Of a DNA stretch of 64,000 nucleotides, positions 1-9,029 are shown in pieces (position 1 is the first letter of the stretch; each line of letters opens with the position of its first letter). The notes beneath the pieces were generated by a model, which worked only from the letters and a program-made list of their open reading frames with translations, searched no databases and was not told where the DNA came from. Source of the DNA: a virus; IMG/VR virus record IMGVR_UViG_3300035698_011651, positions 1 to 64,000 of that record; one strand, written 5' to 3'. A program made the position numbers and the translations under genes.

Positions 1-824
1 GGCTGCGTAGGAAGAGCCCCACCCCCACTAACAGGAGGTACAACAGCCGGTTTAATAAACCCACCCAGGGACCTATCAACAACGTCTGGATCCAATCCCA
101 TCTTACTAAATGCCTCCTGCAGCGCCTTCACCTGCGCCACTCCCTCTGTGTCAGTCCCACCAACAAACTTCTTATAAGCATTACCCATAGCGGAATTGTC
201 CACCTTTTGCCTATTTGCATTGAGCAAATCCTTACCCCAATAATCTTGTAAGTCATTGTCAGATAAACCAATTCCCTTAAGAATCGGGTACAAGGGGAGA
301 TGAGCGTTTCCTACCCCCATTTTGAACACTCCGGTCTCTGGATCCATGTGTATTCTGAATGAACGACCACTCCCTGGCATGATATTGAAGTGCGCCTCTA
401 AGTCCCCGTTGTCTTTCTTCCTGGCATATACACCCGGCCGTAACCTCATCTGGTTAGCAACAGTGTACTCAGACCCCTTATTGATGAATGTACCACGCTG
501 AGTCATATATGGTACGTTAGCTACCGTGGCCTTACGACTATCCACTGTTTCATCAGTAGCCTTATCAACGAGCTTCCAGGTACCCTGTAGTCGCCAGTAC
601 AGGCTTCTCCTTGAAAGCAACGCCAACTTCTGGTCCTTGAGACTAAAGTCTTTAGGCTTGTCGTAACGGACGTCTGTGAGCTCCAGGCGGTACCTTTCGT
701 TCTCCATAGGGTACCTGGCCTTAGTAGATGCCAATACATTATCAAAGATCATCTGCCGCATCTTAGTTGGGTCATTGAACTTACGGAATGTTACCGGCTG
801 TTTAAGCTGTGGGTTTAGTTGCAT
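1..824 (-). CDS. Multisubunit RNA polymerase beta-like subunit, N-terminal part
   Basis: Open from ATG 824 (GGGGGAAC upstream) to the window edge, 274 codons, incomplete. Residues about 103-133 read VPYMTQRGTFINKGSEY then TVANQMRLRPGVY. This matches the protrusion/lobe signature of bacterial RpoB (PxMTxRGTFIINGxExVxVxQLxRSPGVY). Further on, LPLYPILKGIGLSDND matches the RpoB segment around LLRALGYSDEE. So the virus encodes at least one RNA polymerase core-like subunit, as phiKZ-like and PBS1/AR9-like phages do. The catalytic parts lie outside the window. Confidence 0.87.
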   Translation of the reverse strand, partial: MQLNPQLKQPVTFRKFNDPTKMRQMIFDNVLASTKARYPMENERYRLELTDVRYDKPKDFSLKDQKLALLSRRSLYWRLQGTWKLVDKATDETVDSRKATVANVPYMTQRGTFINKGSEYTVANQMRLRPGVYARKKDNGDLEAHFNIMPGSGRSFRIHMDPETGVFKMGVGNAHLPLYPILKGIGLSDNDLQDYWGKDLLNANRQKVDNSAMGNAYKKFVGGTDTEGVAQVKALQEAFSKMGLDPDVVDRSLGGFIKPAVVPPVSGGGALPTQ

Positions 825-1383
825 CTTGTTCCCCCGTAATAGCGCCCCAGTAATCCTTACCAAAGATATCAGACATAAGACCGCCCTTGCCACTTAGATT
901 CCCAGTACCCATGAAATTAAGCATAGACTTGGCGGGACCAGTGAACTGAGTCTTATTAATCACCCCAGAAAGGTTCTCCGGAGTAATAAGAGAAGATAAC
1001 TCCCCAGATACGCCCTCAGCAAAAGGAGAACCAGGCTTGGCAATAGTCTGACCTATCTGCTGGCCAAAATTAGGATCCTTGTCCCAAGCAGTGCCTGCCT
1101 TAAACATCGTAGAAGCAAGTGGCTGCGCCCAATTAGGCATACTAGTGGTCCAATCACTCATACGCTTATTAATAAGACCAGCTAAACGACCCTGTAAATC
1201 AGCTCCCTCACTCTTGAGCTTAGTAGTAAGCTGCTCACCCAACTGCTTGCCAAAGTTACGATCACCAGATACATCATTAGCAGCCTGAGTAACGCTGGTC
1301 CTAATAGTAGGATCCATGTCAAACATACCAGTACTTTTAGGCGGAGTAGTCGTGGGAGTAGAACCGTCTAACTGAGCAGTCAT
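802..1383 (-). CDS. Unknown protein, probably virion-associated
   Basis: 193 residues, ATGA-coupled to the preceding gene (overlap 1380..1383). Rich in Gly/Thr/Ser with repeated DPNFGQQIGQT/DRNFGKQLGEQ-like segments about 70 residues apart, which suggests an internal duplication. No recognised family. It overlaps the RNA polymerase gene by 23 bases. Confidence 0.62.
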   Translation of the reverse strand: MTAQLDGSTPTTTPPKSTGMFDMDPTIRTSVTQAANDVSGDRNFGKQLGEQLTTKLKSEGADLQGRLAGLINKRMSDWTTSMPNWAQPLASTMFKAGTAWDKDPNFGQQIGQTIAKPGSPFAEGVSGELSSLITPENLSGVINKTQFTGPAKSMLNFMGTGNLSGKGGLMSDIFGKDYWGAITGEQDATKPTA

Positions 1384-2687
1384 TTCATGCCCCCCATAAG
1401 AGCGCCAAAACCACCAGCACCCTGGAAACCCTGCGCACCACCCTCCATCGCACCACTCATACCACCCTTCTGGTAACCAAGTAAACTACTCATAATAGCA
1501 GGAGCAACCGGAGAACTAAAGTTCTGCCAAGTGCTACTAGGGTTCTGCTGCATGTGCTGACCAATACCAGTACTCACACCGCCAGCTACACCCTCATCAA
1601 ATGTAGAAGCAGCAGGCTGGGACTGATTAACTATGGAATCAACAAGCTTACTTGAATCGAGATTCTGTACGCCCGCTTGTAACTTGTCCCGTATCATGGT
1701 GTTAGGGTTAGTACCTGTGACCTTCTGATACGCTTTCATGCCCTGGCCCTTTATATCATCTAGCCAACCCCCATCCTTACTCAAGGGGGGCTGCGTGAAA
1801 GGGGGCGGTGTAGCGCCCTCCGCCTCCAACTCAGCTAACTCCTCGCCAGGCATCTCAAGCGGTGTAGCGCCCTCCGCCTCCAACTCAGCTAACTCCTCGC
1901 CAGGCATCTCAAATGGTATAGGAGCGAGCCGCTGAGCATTCCTAAGCTGCCGTAGCTTCTTGAGCGCCTCAATCTTAGCCCTCTCCGGATCCTTACTACC
2001 AAAGTAATTCTTAGCCATCATGTGCGTAAGCAGCCAAATAAGACCGCCACCAGCTAAAGCACCGCCAGCAGCTACAGAAGGACTAGCAAGAGATGGCATA
2101 CCCCGCCACCTGACCTTTGACTTAATCCAGTCAGCCCAATCAGCACACTTCTCAAACTCATCATAAAGAGTGTCAGGATCAAAAGAACCCCTCTTCAAAT
2201 GACTGGACTGAAGAGCGCGCTCAAACTCAGCCTGCGCAGAAGCAAGCTCCTGCTTGTTCTCACGCTCACGCAACTGAGACATAACCCACTCCATACCCTT
2301 ATACCCGCCATAAGCCCCAAGACTGCCCCCACCTAACAACATGGGCAGTGCCCACGGTGAAGACTCAAGGAAATGACCCACACTAGACTGAGGTACAGGC
2401 ACCGCCGGTGTAGTCTTAGCTGGAGCAATAGCCGCGGCGTCACTAGCCTTAGCCTCGTCAGCAGCACGCTTATACCGACTCCTAGTATTAGGGAGGGTGA
2501 GCTTAACGGTGTTGTCCGGAGCACCCATGAATGCAGACCCGGCCTGTAGTCGGTTTATCCTACGCATGAGCTCCTTAAACATACTGGCGCCACCACCAAA
2601 AGCTACACCAGCTAAAGCAAGACGAAGCGCTTGAGCCTTCGCCTGATCCCATCCAGGATTAGTGGTAGATTCTTCTATGTCCGGCAT
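1380..2687 (-). CDS. Large Ala/Gly-rich protein with tandem repeat
   Basis: 435 residues from ATG 2687, with GGAGG 9 bases upstream. Two Gly-rich hydrophobic segments (about 24-40 and 108-125), another at about 205-225, a charged helical region (about 130-165), and two 18-residue EMPGEELAELEAEGATPL repeats. The C-terminal 60 residues are Gly/Met-rich. It resembles the other structural-type proteins in the cluster. No enzymatic motif. Its stop overlaps the next start. Confidence 0.65.
   Translation of the reverse strand: MPDIEESTTNPGWDQAKAQALRLALAGVAFGGGASMFKELMRRINRLQAGSAFMGAPDNTVKLTLPNTRSRYKRAADEAKASDAAAIAPAKTTPAVPVPQSSVGHFLESSPWALPMLLGGGSLGAYGGYKGMEWVMSQLRERENKQELASAQAEFERALQSSHLKRGSFDPDTLYDEFEKCADWADWIKSKVRWRGMPSLASPSVAAGGALAGGGLIWLLTHMMAKNYFGSKDPERAKIEALKKLRQLRNAQRLAPIPFEMPGEELAELEAEGATPLEMPGEELAELEAEGATPPPFTQPPLSKDGGWLDDIKGQGMKAYQKVTGTNPNTMIRDKLQAGVQNLDSSKLVDSIVNQSQPAASTFDEGVAGGVSTGIGQHMQQNPSSTWQNFSSPVAPAIMSSLLGYQKGGMSGAMEGGAQGFQGAGGFGALMGGMK
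1807..1914 (-). repeat. Two 54-bp tandem repeats
   Basis: Units 1807..1860 and 1861..1914 are nearly identical and encode two 18-residue acidic repeats within the gene at 1380..2687. Confidence 0.93.
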
Positions 2688-3018
2688 CGTCTTGTGCCTC
2701 CGCTGGGTCTTCAAGAAAGAACTCGCCCCAGACTAATAGTACCCGCCAGCTCTTAATACCAGGATCATAAGTCTCGAGCTGTTTAGATACGTAACCTTTA
2801 CTCCGGGAACAAAGATTCAAAATATGTTGTAACTTCTTCGCATCATCAGAGATAGACATATCTAACTGATCGACATGCATATCCACTACTGTAACCGGCT
2901 TCTTCTTCTCCGGATCGTCATGCTTCAGATTCGGTACACCATTACGTGTCCTATAAGGAATACCATCAATACCTGGAAATACCTGTTGACCAAGAACTCC
3001 CTCTTCTTGCTCATGCAT
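2659..3018 (-). CDS. Unknown 119-residue protein (full copy of the gene cut at right edge)
   Basis: Start at 3018 with AAGGAGGAGG upstream. Its part from 2749 on is the mirror of 63731..64000; the rest (2659..2748) is single copy in this window. N-terminal half polar and Lys-rich, C-terminal half with a WRVLLVWGEFF strand and an acidic end. Overlaps the following gene by 29 bases. No family recognised. Confidence 0.65.
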   Translation of the reverse strand: MHEQEEGVLGQQVFPGIDGIPYRTRNGVPNLKHDDPEKKKPVTVVDMHVDQLDMSISDDAKKLQHILNLCSRSKGYVSKQLETYDPGIKSWRVLLVWGEFFLEDPAEAQDDAGHRRIYH

Positions 3019-3388
3019 AAAGATCCTCCTCCTTCTGGGCTTCCTGCTTACGTTTAAACAACTTACGCCAATTGCGTTGCTCACTACGCTGCGTAATACG
3101 CTTAGCCTGCCTCTTGTACTCAGAGATAAGCTCATTACGCTTCATTGCCTCAACATCCGTAGGCGTTACATCATTCATCATAGAATGCGCCTTACCAGTG
3201 TATATACCGCCAAGCATGGGAACACCTAAGCCCAATAACAGCCCATACGAACCCAAACTCTTGACACCACGTAATGCCTCAGCAGCAATACCACCCTCTG
3301 CTAACTTGCGGAATGTCGCTGGAGTGTGCCCAAGCTCGGCAACCTTTGTGTAATATCCAACCCGGAATGCATCTCGTCTATCCATCAT
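3011..3388 (-). CDS. Small hydrophobic-segment protein, left copy
   Basis: Mirror of 63361..63738: one Gly/Leu-rich segment, basic helical tail. Confidence 0.6.
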   Translation of the reverse strand: MMDRRDAFRVGYYTKVAELGHTPATFRKLAEGGIAAEALRGVKSLGSYGLLLGLGVPMLGGIYTGKAHSMMNDVTPTDVEAMKRNELISEYKRQAKRITQRSEQRNWRKLFKRKQEAQKEEDLYA

Positions 3389-4146
3389 ATCACTCCTGCT
3401 CCACGTAGTAAGCCGGCAACAGCTCCAATCCTTGATAAAGTAGACTGAGCCTGTGGCCTCAAACCAAATACCGCTCCCATAACTTTGCTGCCCATAGCAG
3501 CAGCGCCATAACCTAACCCAGCCCCAAGCATTCCCCCAAACAACTTACGGCCTGGATTACTAAGCAGCCCTGAGTCCTGACCATGAGTGGCCCGGCTCAT
3601 GTAACCCAGAGTACGTACCTTCTCGCTAACACTCATAGCTGGATCGGCATATATAGTACCTTGCGCCTGCGCAATACCTATAGGTGGCATGTTGCCAGAT
3701 GGTAACGATGGCAGAGCGCCAAAACCACCCTCCTTCTCCTGCGTAGTAGTAACTTGGGCTTTAACAGCAGGAGCCGCGGGGGCCTTGGTGAACGGATAAG
3801 CATCTCCAGTTGTACTGTATAACGGCTCCTTATGCTTCCGCGCTGAGCTGATAGCAGGCCAGGCAGCTAAGCCACCAAGCAATGCCCCGCCCAAGCCAAG
3901 ACCAATACGTAACCGCCTTGGGTCAAACCTATTGGGGAATAAAGCGTTTAATAGTGGGGCAGCAACCATAGACCCCATACCTGCTCCCAATGCAGACTGA
4001 CCAATAGCCCCTGGCAGTACTCCAGTAGGAATACCCTTAGGCCAGAAGCCTCTCTTAAAACCAGTTGCCTGGAAATACTTATTAAGCAGATTTATCATCC
4101 CAGCTGGTTTAGCCTGAGCCTTTGGTTGTACGACGTCAGCAGACAC
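3385..4146 (-). CDS. Gly-rich hydrophobic virion-type protein, left copy
   Basis: Mirror of 62603..63364; GTG start, 253 residues. Confidence 0.62.
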   Translation of the reverse strand: MSADVVQPKAQAKPAGMINLLNKYFQATGFKRGFWPKGIPTGVLPGAIGQSALGAGMGSMVAAPLLNALFPNRFDPRRLRIGLGLGGALLGGLAAWPAISSARKHKEPLYSTTGDAYPFTKAPAAPAVKAQVTTTQEKEGGFGALPSLPSGNMPPIGIAQAQGTIYADPAMSVSEKVRTLGYMSRATHGQDSGLLSNPGRKLFGGMLGAGLGYGAAAMGSKVMGAVFGLRPQAQSTLSRIGAVAGLLRGAGVI

Positions 4147-4168
4147 TATATAACCTCCGTATACATGA

Positions 4169-4750
4169 TCAACGCTTTGCAGCTGGAACTACAGGGGCTT
4201 TCTTTTTCTTGGGACTTGCTGCGCCAATAGCGCCACCGGCCGCGCCAGCTGCCGTAGCCGCACCAGCTGCAATAGCTGGGGCCACGGGCTTAGCTTTTGG
4301 CTTACTAACTGCTGTGGGCGAAACTGCAGAGGCTGCCAAGGGTGACAGACCTCTCAAGGCAGCCAATAATGGTGATGTCACTGAATTAGCTGCCCCCATT
4401 ACGCCTTCAGCAACAGGCCTCTTAGCTGCAGGCTTCTTAGCTGCAGGCGCGGGCGCGGGCGCAGGCGCTGGTTTAGTTACTTTAGCTGCTGGAGGAGTAC
4501 CCCCGCCCGTGATAGTCATTGGACTAAACTTGGGGGGCTTAGAAGAAGTACCAGTCGGCCCACTCATTAAATGTCTAGCACCCAAAGCAGCTGGTATACT
4601 CATAGCTGTAGTGGCCGCTGCAGTAGGGGCTGTTAGCCTTACCAACGGATTCTTACGGATCTTACGGGACCCTCGGCTCATCATACGGAGGATATCACCA
4701 ATGCCTGACTTCTTGTATATACACCCACTCCTAGATTTACTGGTAGTCAT
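4169..4750 (-). CDS. Ala/Pro/Lys-rich basic protein, left copy
   Basis: Mirror of 61999..62580, including the PAPAPAPA and AAKKPAAKRP stretches. Confidence 0.62.
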   Translation of the reverse strand: MTTSKSRSGCIYKKSGIGDILRMMSRGSRKIRKNPLVRLTAPTAAATTAMSIPAALGARHLMSGPTGTSSKPPKFSPMTITGGGTPPAAKVTKPAPAPAPAPAAKKPAAKRPVAEGVMGAANSVTSPLLAALRGLSPLAASAVSPTAVSKPKAKPVAPAIAAGAATAAGAAGGAIGAASPKKKKAPVVPAAKR

Positions 4751-4817
4751 GACGCCTCCTACAAGGTTATTGCCTTCATAAGCTGTTCAAGCTGCTTGAA
4801 GACTTAAAAGATTGCAA

Positions 4818-5186
4818 TCAAGAAGATGAACTACTTGAGCTTTCAGATGACTCACTGCTTTCTGACGACTCACTGCTTTCTGACGACTCCGGCTGCAATG
4901 ACGATTCACTGCTCTCAGACGACTCCGATGAATTTATTGAAGAAGATGACTCCAATGAACTTACTGAAGAAGACTCTATCGGTTGTATGTCATCAGGCCC
5001 TGTAGCCCAGGCCGCGCGGCCACGCCTAATAGTTCCACGATTAGGATCGCCAGGGGTGCACTCACGCCACTCAGCCGCTCTATCCGCCGACTTATTGTTA
5101 ACATAGGCGTTACGGCCAGCCGGAACAACGTTCTTTACGTCAGTCCCAACAAGACCCCACTTTGAATACTTTCCTTTGTCAGCCAT
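4818..5186 (-). CDS. Small protein with poly-Ser/Glu tail, left copy
   Basis: Mirror of 61563..61931. Confidence 0.65.
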   Translation of the reverse strand: MADKGKYSKWGLVGTDVKNVVPAGRNAYVNNKSADRAAEWRECTPGDPNRGTIRRGRAAWATGPDDIQPIESSSVSSLESSSSINSSESSESSESSLQPESSESSESSESSESSESSSSSSS

Positions 5187-5228
5187 TGTAAACTCCTTAT
5201 CTGTAAATCAATAAAATAGATTAATATA

Positions 5229-5864
5229 TTAGAACCCGCCAGAGGCGCCACTACAACCTCCGCCAGCAATAGGTGGCTTAGGTGCAGGTTTAGCTACAGG
5301 AGCCGGCTTCCTCTTGCCACCTAAAGTAGATGCATAATAGCCGCCGCCAGCAATAGGTGGCTTAGGTGCAGGTTTAGCTACAGGAGCCGGCTTCTTCTTG
5401 CCACCTAAAGTAGATGCATAATAGCCGCCGCCAGCCAATAATGGAAGTAAAAGGCTGCTAAGAGACATACCACCGCCGCCCCCGCGGGAACGATCTCCGC
5501 CGCCGCCGCCAAATAGTGAAGAAAGCAAAGATCCACCAACGCCGGTTCCGGTACCTACCAACAGGGCCCGCTGCCACGCTGGCATACTGCTGAAAGTTTT
5601 GCTTATATCACCCCACCAATCAGTCTTTTTGGCCTGCGCAGGGGCTAGCTGTCTGGCCGTAGCGGGAACTTGAGGCTGAGGAACCGCAGCGGGAACTTGA
5701 GGCTGAGAAACCGCAGCGGGAACTCGGGGCTGCACGCCAGGTGAGACAGTTCCAGGAAGCTGAACTCCTCCAATTTGGTTGAGGGCTACGGGTGGGGCCT
5801 TTGCCACCGGGACTGGCTCAGCTGATAGTTTAGTCATATTTTCCCAAGCTTCTTTTGCTTCCAT
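5229..5864 (-). CDS. Gly/Pro-rich repeat protein, left copy
   Basis: Mirror of 60885..61520; its 84-bp repeats fall at 5268..5435 and its 27-bp repeats at 5670..5723. Confidence 0.65.
   Translation of the reverse strand: MEAKEAWENMTKLSAEPVPVAKAPPVALNQIGGVQLPGTVSPGVQPRVPAAVSQPQVPAAVPQPQVPATARQLAPAQAKKTDWWGDISKTFSSMPAWQRALLVGTGTGVGGSLLSSLFGGGGGDRSRGGGGGMSLSSLLLPLLAGGGYYASTLGGKKKPAPVAKPAPKPPIAGGGYYASTLGGKRKPAPVAKPAPKPPIAGGGCSGASGGF
5268..5435 (-). repeat. Two 84-bp tandem repeats, left copy
   Basis: Mirror of 61314..61481. The single-codon difference between units is the same in both arms. Confidence 0.95.
5670..5723 (-). repeat. Two 27-bp tandem repeats, left copy
   Basis: Mirror of 61026..61079. 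Confidence 0.9.
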
Positions 5865-5875
5865 GGTATTCTCCT

Positions 5876-7183
5876 TTATGCGTCATCCCAATCGGCGATA
5901 CCGCCAATACGCTGCAGTACCCGCAAGCGTTCAACGGGGGCGGCAAGCCCGCCAATCATTGTGTATACTACAGGGCGCGGGTTATTACCTGCGTATATCC
6001 CTCTATGCACGGCGCTGCCAGAACTTAGCATTCTACCTAACATAGAGAAACCATCGTCCAGCGCATCCTGCTTTACACTCCTCAAAACGTCCTTATTAGC
6101 TACAAGGACACAGCCAGCAACCGACCCACTAGAAAGATCAAGACCACCTACCAGCACGTTCCTTTTAAGATTATCTCTTATGGCTACGCCCATGTCTTCC
6201 CGGGCGTCCCACTTTGCCATAGGTGTTGCGCCGAAGACCAGTAAACCAGACTGAAGAATAGTCTCAAGATCGGCTTTATCAAACGAAGTGTACTCAGAGT
6301 GCCTAGCTGACACAACATTGATAAGATGGAAGATTGAACAAATGGTCTGATTTGAACGGGTCCAAAACTCTTCCACACTTAAATCAGGGTACAGTTTACT
6401 GATACGCTGGTTATCTATTACAATGAGTGGGCTGATCTTATCTGGAAGCATAGAATACAGTTTAGTGAACGTATTAAATGCATTGTAATGCGCATGCTTA
6501 CCGTCAGATTCCTTCGGTAAAGCCAGTATAACTCCAACCTTAGGGTCGCCGCCGTGCTTCCTCAGTTCCAGTTTATCCATAAACTCGCCGCAGATATCAA
6601 CCAGCTCTGCAGCACTACCAGACCCTGTACCGCCACCAGCCGTGGCAGTTATGAGGATTCGATCAAAATCAGTGCCAAACTTTCTGCGCATGATATCATG
6701 TATATCTTCATGATGCTGCTTCGCAGCCTTAAATCCGTCTTCCAGCTTACCGCCAGCTCCGGACGTACCTATTATTAACTTGTTCTCTTCAGGCAGCTGC
6801 AAGGGCTTTATATCTGTCTGCGCTGTATTAACAGCCACGACGCGCCGATAACCCATATTCCAGAACTGGTGGGCAAGCCTTCCGCCGCCCTGCCCAGAAC
6901 CAAGTATAGCCCAATTAAAGGCAACTGGTTTACCTATTTCATCCTCCACTTTCTCTTTCACCTCTTGCGGTGGTAACGGAACATCAGACACATCAAGTAG
7001 ATCCAGTACCTCTGGCTCAGCAGGAACTTCTACAACTGGCGCTGCAGGTGGCTCTTGTGATACCGGCTGTGCTACAGGTTTCTGTTCTTCTGGCATTGGT
7101 TTATCCTTTCTCCTCCGGCCGGCGTATTTGTTACCCGGCGCTTTACTACGATCATGAACTAAAAATGATTTTATCTCTGGCAT
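5876..7183 (-). CDS. Tubulin/FtsZ-family GTPase, left copy
   Basis: Mirror of 59566..60873; T1 GSGQGGG, T4 GGGTGSG and T7-like FDKAD loops all intact. Alternative start at 7096. Confidence 0.88.
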   Translation of the reverse strand: MPEIKSFLVHDRSKAPGNKYAGRRRKDKPMPEEQKPVAQPVSQEPPAAPVVEVPAEPEVLDLLDVSDVPLPPQEVKEKVEDEIGKPVAFNWAILGSGQGGGRLAHQFWNMGYRRVVAVNTAQTDIKPLQLPEENKLIIGTSGAGGKLEDGFKAAKQHHEDIHDIMRRKFGTDFDRILITATAGGGTGSGSAAELVDICGEFMDKLELRKHGGDPKVGVILALPKESDGKHAHYNAFNTFTKLYSMLPDKISPLIVIDNQRISKLYPDLSVEEFWTRSNQTICSIFHLINVVSARHSEYTSFDKADLETILQSGLLVFGATPMAKWDAREDMGVAIRDNLKRNVLVGGLDLSSGSVAGCVLVANKDVLRSVKQDALDDGFSMLGRMLSSGSAVHRGIYAGNNPRPVVYTMIGGLAAPVERLRVLQRIGGIADWDDA

Positions 7184-7193
7184 AATCTCTATT

Positions 7194-8960
7194 TTAAAAC
7201 ATACTTTTTAATTTACTATGTATAGTTTGTATATTTTCAAATGGTTGCTTCCATGGGAGCATGGTATTACCTATGGATTTAAGCCCCTGTAACTTCCAAT
7301 TCTGCTCAGCTCCAGGAGATGGCGCCTGCCCACTCAATACGCGTTGATACGTCTCCGGCTGTGTAGAGTACTGCTTCTTAGCATTAGCAAGCCACGCCTG
7401 AGGTGTAACACCAGCCTTCTGCCAGTTAACAAGATTCATCCAATTAGGCCTGCCAGATGTGGTTCCAGGATTCTTACGCTTAGCATATGCTGGCACCCTA
7501 TTAGGGTGGGAATATCTGTAACCAGACTGCTGTTCTGCTATATCAGCAGTGCCTTCAGCCCTACCCTGAGCAGCATTAGCAAGGTCCAGCGCATTAGTAG
7601 AGCGACCTATAGTTTTACTAAGCGTACTAGGCGCTGTAGTAAGGGCGGAGAGTGCTGCTAATGGGTGCCGTCCGGCTCTTAAAGCTGTGGCCAGAGAGTT
7701 TGGCTCTCTATCGGTAGCTTCGGTAAAGGCTCTGGCTGGAGCAAAGTGAGTAGCTTCTGCTACATAAGGTGCCGAGCCTAAATTCTCATACCCATGCACA
7801 GGGCCGGCCTTATTATAAAGATCAACAGCCCTGCCGGTAGCCCCAATACGCTTACCAATCTCCCCTGCCAGACTAAATCGGGGGGTAGCAAACTCTAACC
7901 CACCAACCCCAGTCTGGATTGCATCATCCACGCTGGATATACCTGGAAGATGCTCAGATAAAGTTCTGCTGTGTGCCCCTGATGGGTCTGACAAAGCTGT
8001 CTGGGCTACTTCTTTTTGCCTGTCAATAAGTCCTGCCTTAGAGCCTGCTCCCCGCCCCATGAGGGTTCTACGCCCGGCAGGGCTTATCATACCTAGACGT
8101 TTAAGCATCTGTATATCTGATCCAGCTTGCTGCGCTGCAGGCTGGCTGCCTACGTAATCAAGTGCTCCCTCTGCGAGAGCTTCCACCGGTAACGCCGCCC
8201 CGCCAATGGCATTTACTATAGCAGGTGGTGCTTTAAATAGGTGCTTAGCTATAATCCCTGATACCTCAGGGGCGAAGTTCAACCCCATGAGCCCGATTCC
8301 TTTATTCCGGTTTAATCCAATATTGCCTGCTTCAATATCCTTATCTATACCCGTTCTCTCGGCTGCAAGCTGATTATACCTATGTAGGTTGCGATAATCC
8401 GAAGTAGTCATGCCGTGTGCGTCTGCAGGCGCTGCCGTAGGTTCGGCTGCGGGCACTGCCGTAGGTTCGACTTGTGGTTGAGCCTGTACAGGTGCATCGC
8501 CCTGTTGAAGCTGTTCTGGAGACGGCTGCTGTACCTGAACTTGTGGAGTCTGAGTAGTAGAGCCTGGGCTCCGGCCTGTAGAGGAGGAGCCGCCTACAGA
8601 ACCTGAAGCCCCGGCAAATAACTTTGATGCCCAGTCCCTTACTTTAGGTGAAGATGCCCCACCAAGGAGGGCGCCAACTAATGCGCCTATAACTCCTCCA
8701 CGACCCCCCTTTAATACTGTTCCTAAACCTCCACCAACAAGTGATGAAAGAATTAGGCGTATCCATTCGTCTCTGCCCATCTCGGCAGCTTTGACCCTCT
8801 CACGCCTATTACGTATATGGCAACCCAACCCACTGCTGCGGCCGATATCTCCAACTCCACGGCGTGGACGCTGACGGTTAGTGTTTGCTTTACGCCCATG
8901 TATAGGCTCACTCCAGCTCGCAGTTAGATCCTTCGTTAGGTGTGATATGTTGTGCGGCAC
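7194..8960 (-). CDS. Large Gly/Ala-rich virion-type protein, left copy
   Basis: Mirror of 57789..59555; GTG start at 8960 behind GGAGG. Confidence 0.65.
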   Translation of the reverse strand: MPHNISHLTKDLTASWSEPIHGRKANTNRQRPRRGVGDIGRSSGLGCHIRNRRERVKAAEMGRDEWIRLILSSLVGGGLGTVLKGGRGGVIGALVGALLGGASSPKVRDWASKLFAGASGSVGGSSSTGRSPGSTTQTPQVQVQQPSPEQLQQGDAPVQAQPQVEPTAVPAAEPTAAPADAHGMTTSDYRNLHRYNQLAAERTGIDKDIEAGNIGLNRNKGIGLMGLNFAPEVSGIIAKHLFKAPPAIVNAIGGAALPVEALAEGALDYVGSQPAAQQAGSDIQMLKRLGMISPAGRRTLMGRGAGSKAGLIDRQKEVAQTALSDPSGAHSRTLSEHLPGISSVDDAIQTGVGGLEFATPRFSLAGEIGKRIGATGRAVDLYNKAGPVHGYENLGSAPYVAEATHFAPARAFTEATDREPNSLATALRAGRHPLAALSALTTAPSTLSKTIGRSTNALDLANAAQGRAEGTADIAEQQSGYRYSHPNRVPAYAKRKNPGTTSGRPNWMNLVNWQKAGVTPQAWLANAKKQYSTQPETYQRVLSGQAPSPGAEQNWKLQGLKSIGNTMLPWKQPFENIQTIHSKLKSMF

Positions 8961-9029
8961 AGGGGCCTCCATAAGCATAACAAGATCAATCCAAAGACAT
9001 TATGCGGTTGTAGCAGTCCTTGGTCAAGT

